A stretch of DNA of 64,000 nucleotides from Erysipelotrichaceae bacterium OPF54. GTDB taxonomy: Bacteria; Bacillota_I; Bacilli_A; Erysipelotrichales; Erysipelotrichaceae. The first letter of the stretch is position 1. Each line of letters begins with the position of its first letter. Location of the stretch: assembly GCA_022834735.1 (NCBI GenBank), contig BQKD01000001.1:2085659-2149658 (forward strand), written 5' to 3'. A program made the translations under genes and the position numbers. Below the pieces are notes generated by a model. It was given only the letters and a program-made list of their open reading frames with translations. It was not told the origin of the DNA and ran no database searches. Shown piece after piece: positions 1 through 11,656 of this stretch.

Positions 1-409
1 GCGTGCCAGGATACCCCTGATCCCCGTCTGGCGAAACGAGAGAAAAACGCACACACGAATCGCCGATCATGTCATAGCCAAACGTCTTGTACGAAAACCC
101 CTGGACGCCGCCATGCAGCGAATTCGGTCCGTTGTTGACCGGCACCTTGTATTCCTGCCCGTCCAAAACAAAACGCCCTTCTGCGATCCGGTTGGCAACA
201 CGTCCAAGACACGCCCCCAGATATCCGTCATATCGGGCGTAGTCTTCGATCGTATCGTATCCGAGCACGATATCCTGCAGATTGTTGTGCCCGTCGATCA
301 CGAGCCATGAAAGCAGCGTCGCCCCGTAATTGGTCACATACACCTGATTGGATTCGTTTTTCAGCAGAAATACGTAAACTCCATCCTTTTCTGTTTTTCG
401 GTATTCCAT
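1..409 (-). CDS. galM: Aldose 1-epimerase (galactose mutarotase), N-terminal part, cut by window edge
   Basis: The first 136 codons of a mutarotase that interconverts alpha and beta aldohexoses ahead of galactokinase. The translation begins MEYRKTEKDGVYVFLLKN and contains the family signatures VTNYGATLLSW, GRVANRIAEG (substrate-binding arginine region) and LHGG. The ATG at 407-409 has only a purine-rich upstream stretch (AGAGAAGAG) as ribosome site. It lies 26 bp downstream of galT on the same strand, so it is probably co-transcribed with it. The C-terminal catalytic part lies outside the window. Confidence 0.9.
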   Translation of the reverse strand, partial: MEYRKTEKDGVYVFLLKNESNQVYVTNYGATLLSWLVIDGHNNLQDIVLGYDTIEDYARYDGYLGACLGRVANRIAEGRFVLDGQEYKVPVNNGPNSLHGGVQGFSYKTFGYDMIGDSCVRFSLVSPDGDQGYPGT

Positions 410-435
410 ATCTCTTCTCTTTTCTTTCTTCTACT

Positions 436-1911
436 TTACTTCATATTCAGACAATCTACAAACTGAAGAAAGCCAGCCTGTCCGTCTTCATCCATTTTGA
501 ATACGCCCGCATTCTCGAGCACCCGCACAAATTTATCGCCAGCTGCCTGGAGCAGTTTTTCATGGACCCCTTCGCTCCATTCCTCTTTCTGCAGGGCGCG
601 TACCCACAGTTTATGCGCATCGATCCCGTCCGCCTCTTCGAGCGTGATCTCTTTTTTCAGCACCTTTTCGATCGTCTCAAGTTCCGATTTCAGACGGCCT
701 GGCAGGATCGCAAGCCCCATCACCTCGATCAGGCCAATGTTTTCTTTTTTAATATGATGATGTTCGGCATGCGGATGAAAGATCCCGTCCGGATACTGTT
801 CGCTGCAGCGGTTGTTGCGAAGCACAAGATCGATCTCGTATAAACCGTTTTTATAACGGACGATCGGCGTGATCGCATTGTGGCGCTGCCCGTTCATCTG
901 CGAGACGATATGGCGTTCCGGATCATCATACCCTTTCCAGGCTTCCAGGATCCGAACACTGGCATCGATCAGCTTTTCAGGATCTTTATCTTTCAGGCGG
1001 ATCGTCGAAAGCGGCCAGTTCAGCAGCTCGCCCTCGCACCCGAAAACTTTCCTTTTTGCAAAGCTCTGCGCATCCTCGATCGGAAAATGGGCGCGTCCTC
1101 CCTGGTAGTGATCGTGGGTAAGGATCGAGCCTCCGACGATCGGGATATCCGTATTGCTTCCAGCCATATAATGCGGAAACTGTTCGACGAACGAAAAGAG
1201 GTTTTCGAACGTTTCGCGGTCGATCTTCATCGGAACATGCTCTTCATTCAGGATAATACAATGTTCATTGTAGTACACATACGGAGAGTACTGCAGAGCG
1301 TATTTTCCGTTTCTCAGATCCAGTTCGATGATCCGGTGGTTCTGTCTGGCCGGATGGCTGGCATTGCCCGCGAATCCGACATTTTCTTTGCATAAAAGAC
1401 ACTGCGGATAATTGGTCGAAGGAACCAGCCTTGCCCGGGCAATATCCTTCGGATCCTTTTCCGGCTTGGATAAATTGATCGTAATATGCATCGTTCCATA
1501 CCGGCTTTTTGTATCAAATCCGATATTTTTTCTGATCCTTTCCATCCGGATGTAGTTGGTTGCCTGCGAAAACGCGTAATACCAGTCCGTCGCCTGCACA
1601 GGATCGAGGGCATATTTTTCCTTGAATGTATGCATCACGGCCGCCGGCCTGGGCACAAGAACATCCATGATCCGCGTATCGAACAGATCGCGTTCTGTCA
1701 CCGTGTTGTCGATTTTTTTCTGATCGGCCAGAATGTCGAGCATTCCGTTCAGGATCTGCGGCAGCGGCAGCACATTTTCCTGCCGTACATAAACAAATTC
1801 GTCCTGACCGAGCAGATCGATCAGACGGTTTGCCACATAGTCGATATCGTATTTTTCGATCAGTTCCTGATCGAGACCGTATTGGATCAGTTGATTGATG
1901 AGCGTGTTCAT
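436..1911 (-). CDS. galT: UDP-glucose--hexose-1-phosphate uridylyltransferase, class II
   Basis: Leloir-pathway transferase that swaps UMP between UDP-glucose and galactose-1-phosphate in the cytoplasm. The 491-residue length matches the class II (Bacillus/Lactobacillus-type) enzyme, not the roughly 350-residue E. coli type. Visible motifs are PQCLLCKENVGFAGN, the histidine-rich GGSILTHDHYQGGRAHFP and HPHAEHHHIKKENIGLIEVMG. The start at 1911 was chosen because AAGGAGA precedes it at good spacing; the frame is open slightly further upstream. It is transcribed away from galE and reads on into galM. A TATAAT at 1937-1942 with an AATCAA (TTGATT on this strand) 16 bp away serves as its promoter. 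Confidence 0.95.
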   Translation of the reverse strand: MNTLINQLIQYGLDQELIEKYDIDYVANRLIDLLGQDEFVYVRQENVLPLPQILNGMLDILADQKKIDNTVTERDLFDTRIMDVLVPRPAAVMHTFKEKYALDPVQATDWYYAFSQATNYIRMERIRKNIGFDTKSRYGTMHITINLSKPEKDPKDIARARLVPSTNYPQCLLCKENVGFAGNASHPARQNHRIIELDLRNGKYALQYSPYVYYNEHCIILNEEHVPMKIDRETFENLFSFVEQFPHYMAGSNTDIPIVGGSILTHDHYQGGRAHFPIEDAQSFAKRKVFGCEGELLNWPLSTIRLKDKDPEKLIDASVRILEAWKGYDDPERHIVSQMNGQRHNAITPIVRYKNGLYEIDLVLRNNRCSEQYPDGIFHPHAEHHHIKKENIGLIEVMGLAILPGRLKSELETIEKVLKKEITLEEADGIDAHKLWVRALQKEEWSEGVHEKLLQAAGDKFVRVLENAGVFKMDEDGQAGFLQFVDCLNMK

Positions 1912-1936
1912 AATAGATCTCCTTCTTTTCACCCTC

Positions 1937-2033
1937 ATTATACAAAGAAGGAAATTTTAATCAATAGTTTTTAGTAAATGTTTTATTTATTTTACTAAAT
2001 TTAATTGACATTCTTTTCCTGGGGAGGTAAGGT
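1937..2033. promoter_or_regulatory. Divergent galT/galE promoter region with a dyad operator
   Basis: The galT promoter (minus) has -10 at 1937-1942 and -35 at 1959-1964. A galE -35 TTGACA lies at 2005-2010, with only a weak -10 (TAAGGT) 17 bp on. Between them an inverted repeat TTTAGTAAA (1970-1978) and TTTACTAAA (1991-1999) has arms 21 bp apart centre to centre, which is two helical turns. It is a likely operator for the LacI-type regulator encoded next to galE; that link is inference. Confidence 0.6.
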
Positions 2034-2057
2034 AACGGTGAAAGAGAGGAAAGAATT

Positions 2058-4078
<2,021 letters not shown>

Positions 4079-4083
4079 ACCGC

Positions 4084-4109
4084 AAAAAAAAGGAGGTATC
4101 GTACGTTGT
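4084..4109 (+). terminator. Left half of the regulator's terminator, split by IS copy 1
   Basis: The arm AAAAAAAAGGAGGTA (4084-4098) pairs with TACCTCCTTTTTT, which now lies beyond the IS at 5791-5804. Removing the IS and one 10-bp target copy restores a GGAGGTA hairpin with a 10-base loop followed by T6. The target copy CGTACGTTGT occupies 4100-4109. Confidence 0.8.
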
Positions 4110-5782
4110 CAATGTCATTAAGTTAGATGGATCATCGAACTTAACGCATGATATCCTTATTAAGTTAAGCTTCAGGTCAAATGAGACCCGGAGCTTTCTT
4201 TTTTTCCGGTGCACGACGAAAAGACAATTTTTTCTTCTTAAAAAAATTGCTATTTGTCCCATTTGTGATGTAAAATATCACTGTTTTTAAGTGGCTGTTA
4301 TGCCGGTCTATGCTGGAATGCATGTACTCGCTGCGCTCTCATATTCCGTTTGTAACAGCGGTCTGGTCTGATTGGGATCAGACCTTTTTTGATCCTTTCT
4401 TCCAGCTCCCTGGCTCCGATCTTTCTTTTCAGGAACTTTTTGATGTTTGTCGTTCCTATGCTGAAATTGGCTTTATATTCGTACTTCCTCTCTTTCTTCT
4501 GTTCGATCGGCACCGCATGGATCATCAGCGCGGCCAGATTATGGAGGATCAGTGCACCATAGATTTCCTGGCGGATGAATTTTCTTTTCTTCGAATGAAA
4601 ATCAAGCATCCCGATCGTGTATTTCAGCTTTCGGAATCCCACTTCTTCGTTCCACCGCAGATGATACAGCTCTTTCAGATCATCGAGAGAGAACTTCTCT
4701 GGCGGCAGGTTCGTTATCAGGCACTCGTATTCTCCTTTTTTCACCTCGATCCTGACGACCCGGAATTCAATTGGATATTCTTCGGCTCCGCCTTTTGGCA
4801 TATATTCGAAATTGATATTCCATGCAAAATATTTGTACAGCTCAGGATGTTCTTTCACTTCATTGGTCTGTTTTCTTGTCAGGATCCGTTTGATCTTCTG
4901 ATCAAATTCGCTATCCGGCAGCTCAAAAGTAGAAAGAATACCGTTCGATCGGATATCCTTGCAGCGGATCACAAACTTCTGGCCGTTCTCCATACAGAAA
5001 GCGAACAGCTCATAGTTTTCAAATCCCCGGTCGGCACAGATGATCGATCCGGCCGGATACCGATGATCACGGATCAGCCTTTTCAGAGCGGCACATTCGC
5101 CCGTCTTGCGGGACGAGTCGATCGAAACATCCAGGAAGAGATCGTTGAGACAATCATAGAGGGCGTTGAGATGAAGCTGGGAGAACGGACGTGCCGAGCC
5201 GGTCTGGCATAAGGTCTCTTCATCATCAGGGTCAAAAGGGATATTGACATCCGATCCATCCATGGCTAATACATGATATCCTTTAAGCAAAGAAGGAGAA
5301 CGGGAAAAAGACATGAGATGAAGGATATGCAGAAAAGCTTCGGGATCCAGCTTGCTGCGCTGCTGGCAGAAAGCAGAAGCGGTGACAGAGAATTTAGGAT
5401 CATCAAAGAAGTTGGCAAGTTCGGTCGGCAAAGAAGCGGAACCCATCTGGATGATCAACGGAATGAGGATGCGGGCAGGGAGCTTGCGGTTTCTGGAAAA
5501 GTCGGCAATGGGGTCTGACGAATAACAGGCGATATCATCGACAACGGATTGAACAGCGGATTCGAACTGACGGCGGATAGTGCATAAGGAATTATAAGAT
5601 TTCATAAAAAATACCTCCTACAATTCCTTCGGATTATGAAATTAAGCATCGAAAAAGCTTGTCAAGTGTTTTTTTGCGAAATTTCGAAGATCATCTGAAC
5701 AAAAAAACTCGAAAAAAAGAAGACCCTCTATTCTCATAAGAGAGTCTTCCTGAGGCGAAAATCGCCTAACTTAATGACATTG
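4110..5782 (-). mobile_element. IS4-family insertion sequence, copy 1 (1673 bp)
   Basis: The ends are 17-bp perfect inverted repeats, CAATGTCATTAAGTTAG at 4110 and its complement ending at 5782. The element is flanked by 10-bp direct repeats CGTACGTTGT (4100-4109 and 5783-5792). One transposase fills it on the minus strand. Hairpins with T-tracts near both ends (about 4161-4204 on plus; about 5716-5755 on minus) look like terminators facing inward. Two further copies lie at 23803-25475 and 48060-49731. Confidence 0.95.
4298..5605 (-). CDS. IS4-family DDE transposase, copy 1
   Basis: 435-residue transposase. The catalytic acids are visible: D116 in LAMDGSDVN, D192 in CADRGFENYELF, and the IS4 signature Y314-R317-E321-K328 in YHLRWNEEVGFRKLK. 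The N-terminal part (FSRNRKLP) resembles other IS4-group enzymes. AGGAGGTATTTTTT precedes the start. The protein is identical to copy 2 and differs from copy 3 at several positions (for example H111 versus R). The 10-bp target duplications agree with the IS4 family, whose duplications are typically 9-12 bp. Confidence 0.95.
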   Translation of the reverse strand: MKSYNSLCTIRRQFESAVQSVVDDIACYSSDPIADFSRNRKLPARILIPLIIQMGSASLPTELANFFDDPKFSVTASAFCQQRSKLDPEAFLHILHLMSFSRSPSLLKGYHVLAMDGSDVNIPFDPDDEETLCQTGSARPFSQLHLNALYDCLNDLFLDVSIDSSRKTGECAALKRLIRDHRYPAGSIICADRGFENYELFAFCMENGQKFVIRCKDIRSNGILSTFELPDSEFDQKIKRILTRKQTNEVKEHPELYKYFAWNINFEYMPKGGAEEYPIEFRVVRIEVKKGEYECLITNLPPEKFSLDDLKELYHLRWNEEVGFRKLKYTIGMLDFHSKKRKFIRQEIYGALILHNLAALMIHAVPIEQKKERKYEYKANFSIGTTNIKKFLKRKIGARELEERIKKGLIPIRPDRCYKRNMRAQRVHAFQHRPA

Positions 5783-5804
5783 CGTACGTTGTACCTCCTT
5801 TTTT
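5783..5804 (+). terminator. Right half of the split regulator terminator
   Basis: The target copy CGTACGTTGT (5783-5792) is followed by ACCTCCTTTTTT, the 3' arm and T-tract that pair with 4084-4098. It can no longer fold with its partner except across the 1.67-kb IS. Confidence 0.75.
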
Positions 5805-5970
5805 CCTCAAGATCCCACAGCTAAGTATCGTTTCTTTTAATAGGGAGAAAAAAGCACGCATGACTATGACTACCTAGGAAAGCATAGCTTTAGTCTGCAG
5901 GAAAACATATGATCAAAGATCTTTAATTTGTCCCCCATATTTTCACCTTCAGTATAACCGACATTCTAAA
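5805..5970. other. Non-coding stretch, nothing recognised
   Basis: About 170 bases between IS copy 1 and the his operon terminator. I see no plausible gene, tRNA or repeat. Short A/T-rich runs are present, but no convincing promoter. Confidence 0.5.
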
Positions 5971-6016
5971 GAAAAGGACCAAAAATGGCCAATCCGGTCA
6001 TTATTTGATCCTTTTC
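5971..6016 (-). terminator. Terminator of the his operon
   Basis: The inner stem AATGGCC/GGTCATT (5984-5990 and 5996-6002, with G-U pairs) is followed on the minus strand by five T. It is extended by outer arms AAAAGGA and TCCTTTT. It lies just after the hisE stop codon. Confidence 0.6.
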
Positions 6017-6018
6017 TG

Positions 6019-6348
6019 CTATAGATTTTCGATCGGCTTGCGTTCCGCTTTTAAATTGTGCGTTTTCTGATCCCGCTCTTCCATGACCCGGTCGATATCT
6101 TCCAGCGAAATTCCAAGCTCAGCCATCAGCACCATCAGATGATAGATCAGATCACCGTATTCATTGATCACATCTTCTTTATTCTGTCTGCAGCTGGCAA
6201 TGATAACTTCCGTACTTTCCTCGCCAACTTTTTTCAGGATCTTTTCAAGACCTTTGTCAAATAAATAAGTCGTGTAGCTTCCTTCTTCCGGATTTTCCTT
6301 CCGGTCAAGGATCGTGGCAAATACACGCTCGTAAACATCATAGCTCAT
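6019..6348 (-). CDS. hisE: Phosphoribosyl-ATP pyrophosphatase
   Basis: Second step of histidine synthesis: hydrolysis of phosphoribosyl-ATP to phosphoribosyl-AMP and diphosphate. The 109-residue all-alpha MazG-like protein carries KVGEESTEVIIAS and the metal-binding ENxxDL-like segment VINEYGDLIYHLMVLM. In many bacteria it is fused to HisI; here it is a separate last gene, 18 bp downstream of hisI. Confidence 0.95.
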   Translation of the reverse strand: MSYDVYERVFATILDRKENPEEGSYTTYLFDKGLEKILKKVGEESTEVIIASCRQNKEDVINEYGDLIYHLMVLMAELGISLEDIDRVMEERDQKTHNLKAERKPIENL

Positions 6349-6366
6349 TGTATCTTTTCTCCTTGT

Positions 6367-6687
6367 CTATTGTTCATCCAGTTTCCTGTAAAAGCAGGAA
6401 CGATGCCCCGTATGGCACGCTGCACCATCCTGCTCCACTTCAAGCAGCAGCGTATCTTCATCGCAGTCGACATAGATATTTTTCACATGCTGATAATGAC
6501 CGCTCGTTTCCCCCTTCGTCCACAATTCATTTCGTGAACGCGACCAGTAGGTAGCCAGCTTTGTTTCAAGCGTCTTCTTCAGGCTTTCCTCGTTCATATA
6601 GCCTAGCATGAGCACTTCTTTTGTATGGACATCCTGCACGATGGCCGGGACCAGTCCGTTTCCTTTTTCAAAATCCACCTTGATCAT
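6367..6687 (-). CDS. hisI: Phosphoribosyl-AMP cyclohydrolase
   Basis: Third step: opens the adenine ring of phosphoribosyl-AMP. 106 residues with the zinc/magnesium site [15 protein letters not shown] followed by [13 protein letters not shown], whose cysteines and histidine are the family ligands. Its start overlaps the hisF stop by four bases (ATGA), implying translational coupling. It is stand-alone and not fused to HisE. Confidence 0.95.
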   Translation of the reverse strand: MIKVDFEKGNGLVPAIVQDVHTKEVLMLGYMNEESLKKTLETKLATYWSRSRNELWTKGETSGHYQHVKNIYVDCDEDTLLLEVEQDGAACHTGHRSCFYRKLDEQ

Positions 6688-7445
6688 GGCCGCACCAGCA
6701 CCCCTCTTTTCTCAAGATACTGTTTCACATCGCCGACCGTGAGCTCGTCGTAATGAAACAGGCTGGCAGCCAGCGCCGCGTCCGCCGCATCCTGTTCGAA
6801 CACTTCGTAAAAATGCTCCAGGCTTCCGCAGCCCCCCGATGCGATGATCGGAACATTGACCGCCTGCCGGACCGCTTTGCACAGCGGCAGATCAAAGCCC
6901 TGCTTTGTTCCGTCCGCATCCATGCTTGTCAGCAGGATCTCTCCTGCTCCCAGCCTCACGCCTTCTCTGACCCATTCCAGAACATCTCTGCCTGTATCGA
7001 TGCGTCCTCCGTTGATGACCACGTTCCATCCGGAATGGTCCGGGCGCATCCTGGCATCGACAGCCAGCACGATACACTGGTTGCCGAACATTTCCGCTCC
7101 CTGGCGGATCAGATCCGGATCGTTTACCGCTGCCGAATTGAGCGAAACCTTGTCCGCGCCAGCCAGCAGGATCGTGCGGATATCTTCGATCGTCCGGATC
7201 CCGCCGCCGACCGTGAACGGAATAAAAATTTCCCGGGCCACATCCTGCACGAGCTCTCTGATCGTTTTCCTGCGCTCATGGGTCGCCGTGATGTCGAGGA
7301 AGACAAGCTCATCGGCACCAGCCTCGTAATATTTTCTCGCATATTCGACCGGATCGCCCAGCTCCTTCAGTCCTACGAAATTGACTCCTTTGACTACCGT
7401 GCCGTCCTTGACATCCAGGCACGGAATGATCCGTTTTGTCAGCAT
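6684..7445 (-). CDS. hisF: Imidazole glycerol phosphate synthase, cyclase subunit
   Basis: A (beta/alpha)8 barrel of 253 residues that takes ammonia from HisH and forms imidazole glycerol phosphate and AICAR. The start [23 protein letters not shown] contains the catalytic aspartate of the first strand. [11 protein letters not shown] and [13 protein letters not shown] are the phosphate-binding loops. It overlaps hisA by 7 bp and hisI by 4 bp. Confidence 0.97.
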   Translation of the reverse strand: MLTKRIIPCLDVKDGTVVKGVNFVGLKELGDPVEYARKYYEAGADELVFLDITATHERRKTIRELVQDVAREIFIPFTVGGGIRTIEDIRTILLAGADKVSLNSAAVNDPDLIRQGAEMFGNQCIVLAVDARMRPDHSGWNVVINGGRIDTGRDVLEWVREGVRLGAGEILLTSMDADGTKQGFDLPLCKAVRQAVNVPIIASGGCGSLEHFYEVFEQDAADAALAASLFHYDELTVGDVKQYLEKRGVLVRP

Positions 7446-8167
7446 GCTGTTTCTCCTTTGGCCACTTCGATGGCTTCCTTCAGATCCAGTGTCCCTGCAT
7501 ACAGGCTCTTGCCTGCGATCGCTCCATACACCTCAAGCTGGGCCAGATCCTCGATATCTTCGATATCCTTGACACCGCCCGAAGCGATAATGTTCATCGA
7601 AACGTGTTTTTTCAGTTTCTCCAGCATATCCAGATTCGGTCCTGCCAGCGTGCCATCCTTCGAAATATCCGTAAAGATGATCGTTTTCACGCCAAGCTGT
7701 TCCATATCGATCGCGAAATCGATATAGTCGACCGTGCTTTGTTCGAGCCATCCCGAAGCGCACACCATCCCGTCCTTGCAGTCGATGCCCACCGCAATAT
7801 GGTCTTTATACGTATCGAGCGCCTCGACAAGGAAATCGCGGTCGTTCAGAGCAGCCGTCCCTAAAATGACACGCTGTGCGCCCCGATCCAGATACGCTTT
7901 GATATCTTTCATGGTGCGGATGCCGCCACCCACCTCGACCTTCATTCCTGTGCTGCGGATGATCTCTGCAATGAGGTCGTAATGGATCCGTTCTCCTTTT
8001 TTCGCTCCGTTCAGATCGACCACGTGCAGATACTGTGCGCCGTCCGCCTTGAACTGCCTGGCGATCTCGAGCGCATCGCCTCCCACCTGCTCGTCTTTAT
8101 TGTAGTCACCCTGATACAGCCGGACCGGTTTGCCGTCCAGCAGATCGATTGCCGGTATTACGATCAT
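7439..8167 (-). CDS. hisA: ProFAR isomerase (1-(5-phosphoribosyl)-5-[(5-phosphoribosylamino)methylideneamino]imidazole-4-carboxamide isomerase)
   Basis: A 242-residue barrel homologous to HisF that carries out the Amadori rearrangement. It starts [22 protein letters not shown], with the catalytic aspartate in [22 protein letters not shown] and [11 protein letters not shown] are the two phosphate sites. It overlaps hisH by 4 bp and hisF by 7 bp. Confidence 0.97.
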   Translation of the reverse strand: MIVIPAIDLLDGKPVRLYQGDYNKDEQVGGDALEIARQFKADGAQYLHVVDLNGAKKGERIHYDLIAEIIRSTGMKVEVGGGIRTMKDIKAYLDRGAQRVILGTAALNDRDFLVEALDTYKDHIAVGIDCKDGMVCASGWLEQSTVDYIDFAIDMEQLGVKTIIFTDISKDGTLAGPNLDMLEKLKKHVSMNIIASGGVKDIEDIEDLAQLEVYGAIAGKSLYAGTLDLKEAIEVAKGETAC

Positions 8168-8772
8168 AAGATCCCCTTTCCAAACGCTTCCAGGATCGAC
8201 AGGCCGACCTTTCCGCTCTTTTCGGGATGGAACTGCGTTCCAACCACATTTCCTTTTTTCACGAGTCCGGGAATGATCAGATTGCCGTAATGAGAATACG
8301 CCATCAGATCATCCGGATCCAGACCAACTCCGTAATACGAATGGTCATAGTATACAAAGCCCGGTTCGACCGGCACATAAATACCGCGGTTCTTCCACTC
8401 CAGTGAATTCCAGCCAATATGCGGGACGCGGATATCCGTTTCATCCATGAATACGACTTTTCCTTTCAGAAATCCGAAACAGCGCACGCCCCCGTTTTCC
8501 TCGCTCGAATCGAACAGGGCCTGCATGCCCAGACAGATCCCTAAAAGCGGTGTCTTCTTTTCCTGCACCTGCACTTTGATCCAGCCGGTCAGATCTCTTT
8601 TTTCCAGTGTTTCCATACAGTCCTTGATCGCGCCGACACCTGGAAGGATCAGGCGGTCGCACGATTCGAGAACAGCCTTGTCGTTTGAAACGAGACAGTC
8701 CAGACCTAAATGGCTGCATGCGTTTTTGACGCTGTGCAGGTTTCCCATCCCGTAATCGATGATACCGATCAT
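8164..8772 (-). CDS. hisH: Imidazole glycerol phosphate synthase, glutamine amidotransferase subunit
   Basis: Class I glutaminase of 202 residues that feeds ammonia to HisF. The nucleophile motif [12 protein letters not shown] and the histidine-glutamate pair in [11 protein letters not shown] are intact. It starts [18 protein letters not shown]. It overlaps hisB by 4 bp. Confidence 0.97.
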   Translation of the reverse strand: MIGIIDYGMGNLHSVKNACSHLGLDCLVSNDKAVLESCDRLILPGVGAIKDCMETLEKRDLTGWIKVQVQEKKTPLLGICLGMQALFDSSEENGGVRCFGFLKGKVVFMDETDIRVPHIGWNSLEWKNRGIYVPVEPGFVYYDHSYYGVGLDPDDLMAYSHYGNLIIPGLVKKGNVVGTQFHPEKSGKVGLSILEAFGKGIL

Positions 8773-9350
8773 TCCAGCACCCCCTTGCTTGATACGATCC
8801 GGTCGGAATCGATCCGGACCGCTTCCTTCAGCGCCCGGCCGAACGCCTTGAAGATCGCTTCCGCTTTATGATGATCGTTCGTTCCGTACAGCACATTGAT
8901 GTGAAGGGTCATGCCGCAGTTCATGGCCACGGCCCGGAAGAATTCCTCGGTCATTTCCGTGGAATACTCCCCGATATTCTCCCTTTTGAATTCCGCATTG
9001 AACACAAGATACGGCCGGCCGCTCATATCCAGAGCGACATGGCACAAGGTTTCATCCATAGGCATCATAAATGTTCCGTAGCGGTGTATGCCCCGCTTGC
9101 TGCCAAGCGCCTCTTTGATCATCATGCCCAGCACGATCCCGCAGTCCTCGATCGTATGATGATCGCACACTTCCAGATCGCCTTTCGCTTTCATGACCAG
9201 ATCAAATCCGGAATGGAACGCGAACAGATCCAGCATGTGATCGAAGAAGCCGATCCCGGTCTGGATATCGGACCGGCCGTCCCCTTCCAGATTCAGCAAC
9301 GCTTCGATTTCTGTTTCTTTTGTTTTTCTGCGTACAGTCGATTCACGCAT
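8769..9350 (-). CDS. hisB: Imidazoleglycerol-phosphate dehydratase
   Basis: 193-residue manganese enzyme, the monofunctional form without the N-terminal phosphatase of enteric HisB. The metal-binding histidine motifs are [25 protein letters not shown] and [19 protein letters not shown]. It overlaps hisC by 8 bp. Because this HisB lacks phosphatase and no phosphatase gene is in the operon, histidinol phosphatase must be encoded elsewhere. Confidence 0.96.
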   Translation of the reverse strand: MRESTVRRKTKETEIEALLNLEGDGRSDIQTGIGFFDHMLDLFAFHSGFDLVMKAKGDLEVCDHHTIEDCGIVLGMMIKEALGSKRGIHRYGTFMMPMDETLCHVALDMSGRPYLVFNAEFKRENIGEYSTEMTEEFFRAVAMNCGMTLHINVLYGTNDHHKAEAIFKAFGRALKEAVRIDSDRIVSSKGVLE

Positions 9351-10374
9351 CCTGATCCACCTTTCTTAAAATGTCTGCTACCAGTTTATTTTCCTTTTCG
9401 CTGCCGATCGTGATCCGGCAGTACGGTTTTCCCTTATATTCCCGGATCACGACGTGTTCTTTTGTCATCGCATCCAGGATACGATCGATCCTTTCGCTTT
9501 GCACGAGCACGAAATTGGCGTGCGAAGGAAAGATCGTGATGTGCTCGAGCTCTTTGCCAAAGCGCACCATCGCATCGCGGCGCTGCTTTGTGCGCTCTGT
9601 TTTCTGCTCGTATTCCTTAGCATGATCGAGCAGGATCCGGCCGATCCTTTCGCTTGTGCGCGATACAGAATACGGCACATTGAGCGCATCGAGCTTTCGG
9701 ATATTGTCTGCGCAGCCAAGAAGGAAGCCGAGACGAATGCCGGCTGCTCCATACGCTTTGGAAAGTGTCCGGGTCACGAACAGGTTTTTGTATTCGTTCA
9801 AGAGCGGAATGACGCTTTCATCCGCAAAATCCATGTATGCCTCGTCGATCACGACCGGAATATCCGTTACGCTTTCAAGAAGCTGACGGATCTGCTCTTT
9901 CGTGACAATGTTGCCGGTCGGATTGTTCGGGTTGGAAAACAGGATCATATCGCAGTCCTGGCAGAAGGTGATAAAAGCGTTCATATCGAACGGCTGATCC
10001 GGCTCGACCGCATACTTTTTCATCTGCCCGTCATGCATCGATACATAGTAATCGTACATTCCGAAATCCGGTTCGAGCGTAGCGAGCGTCTTCCCTTTCG
10101 AAATGGCGCAGCCGATCAGCAGCCCGAGCATCTGATCGCTTCCGTTGCCGCACAGCACCATATCCGGCTCGACGCCGGCAAGCTGCGCATAGCTTTCCTT
10201 CAGCTTCGTGTATTCATTGTCTGGATAGCGGTTGAACAGCACATCCGGCATAGCCTGCAGGATTTCCTCCATGACAGCCTGATCCACATTGTCGGACAGC
10301 TCATTGGCATTGAGCAGGATCCCGCTGTGATCATGGCTCTGATAGGCACTGACCTTTTTTTCACTCGCTGTCAT
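9343..10374 (-). CDS. hisC: Histidinol-phosphate aminotransferase
   Basis: 343-residue PLP-dependent class I/II aminotransferase. The Schiff-base lysine sits in [17 protein letters not shown]. Other fold markers are [13 protein letters not shown] and [10 protein letters not shown]. It transfers an amino group from glutamate to imidazole acetol phosphate. The 5' end overlaps hisD by 14 bp. Confidence 0.96.
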   Translation of the reverse strand: MTASEKKVSAYQSHDHSGILLNANELSDNVDQAVMEEILQAMPDVLFNRYPDNEYTKLKESYAQLAGVEPDMVLCGNGSDQMLGLLIGCAISKGKTLATLEPDFGMYDYYVSMHDGQMKKYAVEPDQPFDMNAFITFCQDCDMILFSNPNNPTGNIVTKEQIRQLLESVTDIPVVIDEAYMDFADESVIPLLNEYKNLFVTRTLSKAYGAAGIRLGFLLGCADNIRKLDALNVPYSVSRTSERIGRILLDHAKEYEQKTERTKQRRDAMVRFGKELEHITIFPSHANFVLVQSERIDRILDAMTKEHVVIREYKGKPYCRITIGSEKENKLVADILRKVDQDA

Positions 10375-11656
10375 ACGCTTCCATCCTTACTTTGGCGGCA
10401 TTGGCGTGCGCATCGAGCCGCTCCTCCTGCGCCATCTTCACGATCATAGCGCCGTACGCGTCCAGCGCTTCTCTGGAGTAATGAAGATAGCTCGACTTTT
10501 TGATAAAACTGTCGACGCCAAGCGCGCTGGAGAACCGGGCTGTTCCGCTGGTCGGCAGCACATGGTTCGTTCCTCCAAAGTAGTCGCCGATGCTTTCGCA
10601 CGTATAATAGCCAAGGAACACGCTGCCGGCATGTCGGACAAGGCCAAGATAGCTCATCGGATCCTTGATCATCAGTTCAAGATGCTCCGGCGCGATCTGA
10701 TTGGAAATATCGATCGCTTCTTCGATCGAATCGGCAACGATGCTGTGGCCGTGCGATGCGAGCGACTGTTCGACAATTTCTCTTTTCGGCAATACGGTGC
10801 TCTGTCTGCGCAGCGCCTTATTGACCGCCTCCACTTTCTCGCCGCTCAATGCGATCAGGATCGAGCAGGCCATCGGATCGTGTTCGGCCTGCGAGAGCAG
10901 GTCGGCTGCGACAAATTCGGGATCGGCCCCTTCATCGGCAATGACGAGGATCTCGCTCGGCCCTGCGATCATATCGATGTCCACTTTCCCGAATACGAGC
11001 TTTTTGGCAGCTGCTACATAAATATTTCCGGGACCGACAATTTTATCGACCGGCTTGATGGTCTGCGTTCCGTACGCCAGGGCCGCGATGGCCTGCGCTC
11101 CGCCGACTTTGTATATTTCGTCTACTCCTGCCAGCCTGGCCGCAAACGCGATATTCGGATGGATCGTGCCGTCCGGTCCTGGCGGCGTGACCATGACAAT
11201 ACGTCTCACCCCGGCCACATGAGCCGGGATCGCGTTCATGAGCACGCTGCTCGGATACTGGGCCCGGCCGCCCGGCACATAAATGCCGACCGAATCGAGC
11301 GGAATGACACGCTGTCCCAAATAGATGTTCATTTCCTTTTGAAGCAGGAACGAGTTCTGCTTCTGGGCTTTATGATAAAACTCGATATTTTTCTTTGCCT
11401 GACGCATCGCGTCCATAAAGGCCGGATCGCACCGAGCAATGGCCTGATCGAGCTCCTGTTCGCTCACCTGCAGCGAGGCGAGCTCGGTCCTGTCGAATTT
11501 TTTTGTCAGTGCCAGCAGTGCGTCGTCGCCCTGTGTGCGCACCTGCTCGATGATATCGGTTGCCGTGAGCAGGATGTCGGCAGATATTTCCTGTATCCGC
11601 TCGCTGACATATTTGGCGAGCGTCTGTGAATCGTTCTTATTGATCGGTTTCAGCAT
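10361..11656 (-). CDS. hisD: Histidinol dehydrogenase
   Basis: 431-residue zinc enzyme that oxidises histidinol to histidine in two NAD-dependent steps. Characteristic segments are YVPGGRAQYPSSVLM, the signature IVGPGNIYVAAAKKLVFG, DMIAGPSEILVIADEGADP and LLSQAEHDP. The 5' end overlaps hisG by 20 bp, which is long but in line with the dense packing of this operon. Confidence 0.97.
   Translation of the reverse strand: MLKPINKNDSQTLAKYVSERIQEISADILLTATDIIEQVRTQGDDALLALTKKFDRTELASLQVSEQELDQAIARCDPAFMDAMRQAKKNIEFYHKAQKQNSFLLQKEMNIYLGQRVIPLDSVGIYVPGGRAQYPSSVLMNAIPAHVAGVRRIVMVTPPGPDGTIHPNIAFAARLAGVDEIYKVGGAQAIAALAYGTQTIKPVDKIVGPGNIYVAAAKKLVFGKVDIDMIAGPSEILVIADEGADPEFVAADLLSQAEHDPMACSILIALSGEKVEAVNKALRRQSTVLPKREIVEQSLASHGHSIVADSIEEAIDISNQIAPEHLELMIKDPMSYLGLVRHAGSVFLGYYTCESIGDYFGGTNHVLPTSGTARFSSALGVDSFIKKSSYLHYSREALDAYGAMIVKMAQEERLDAHANAAKVRMEAYDSE

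Noticed and set aside
4310..5212. 300-codon open frame antisense to the IS4 transposase, present at all three copies
   Set aside because: It shadows a proven transposase with intact DDE residues; it has no start signals and a composition unlike real proteins.
5805..5970. Possible small gene or RNA between IS copy 1 and the his terminator
   Set aside because: No ribosome site with an open frame, no stable symmetric structure and no recognisable motif.
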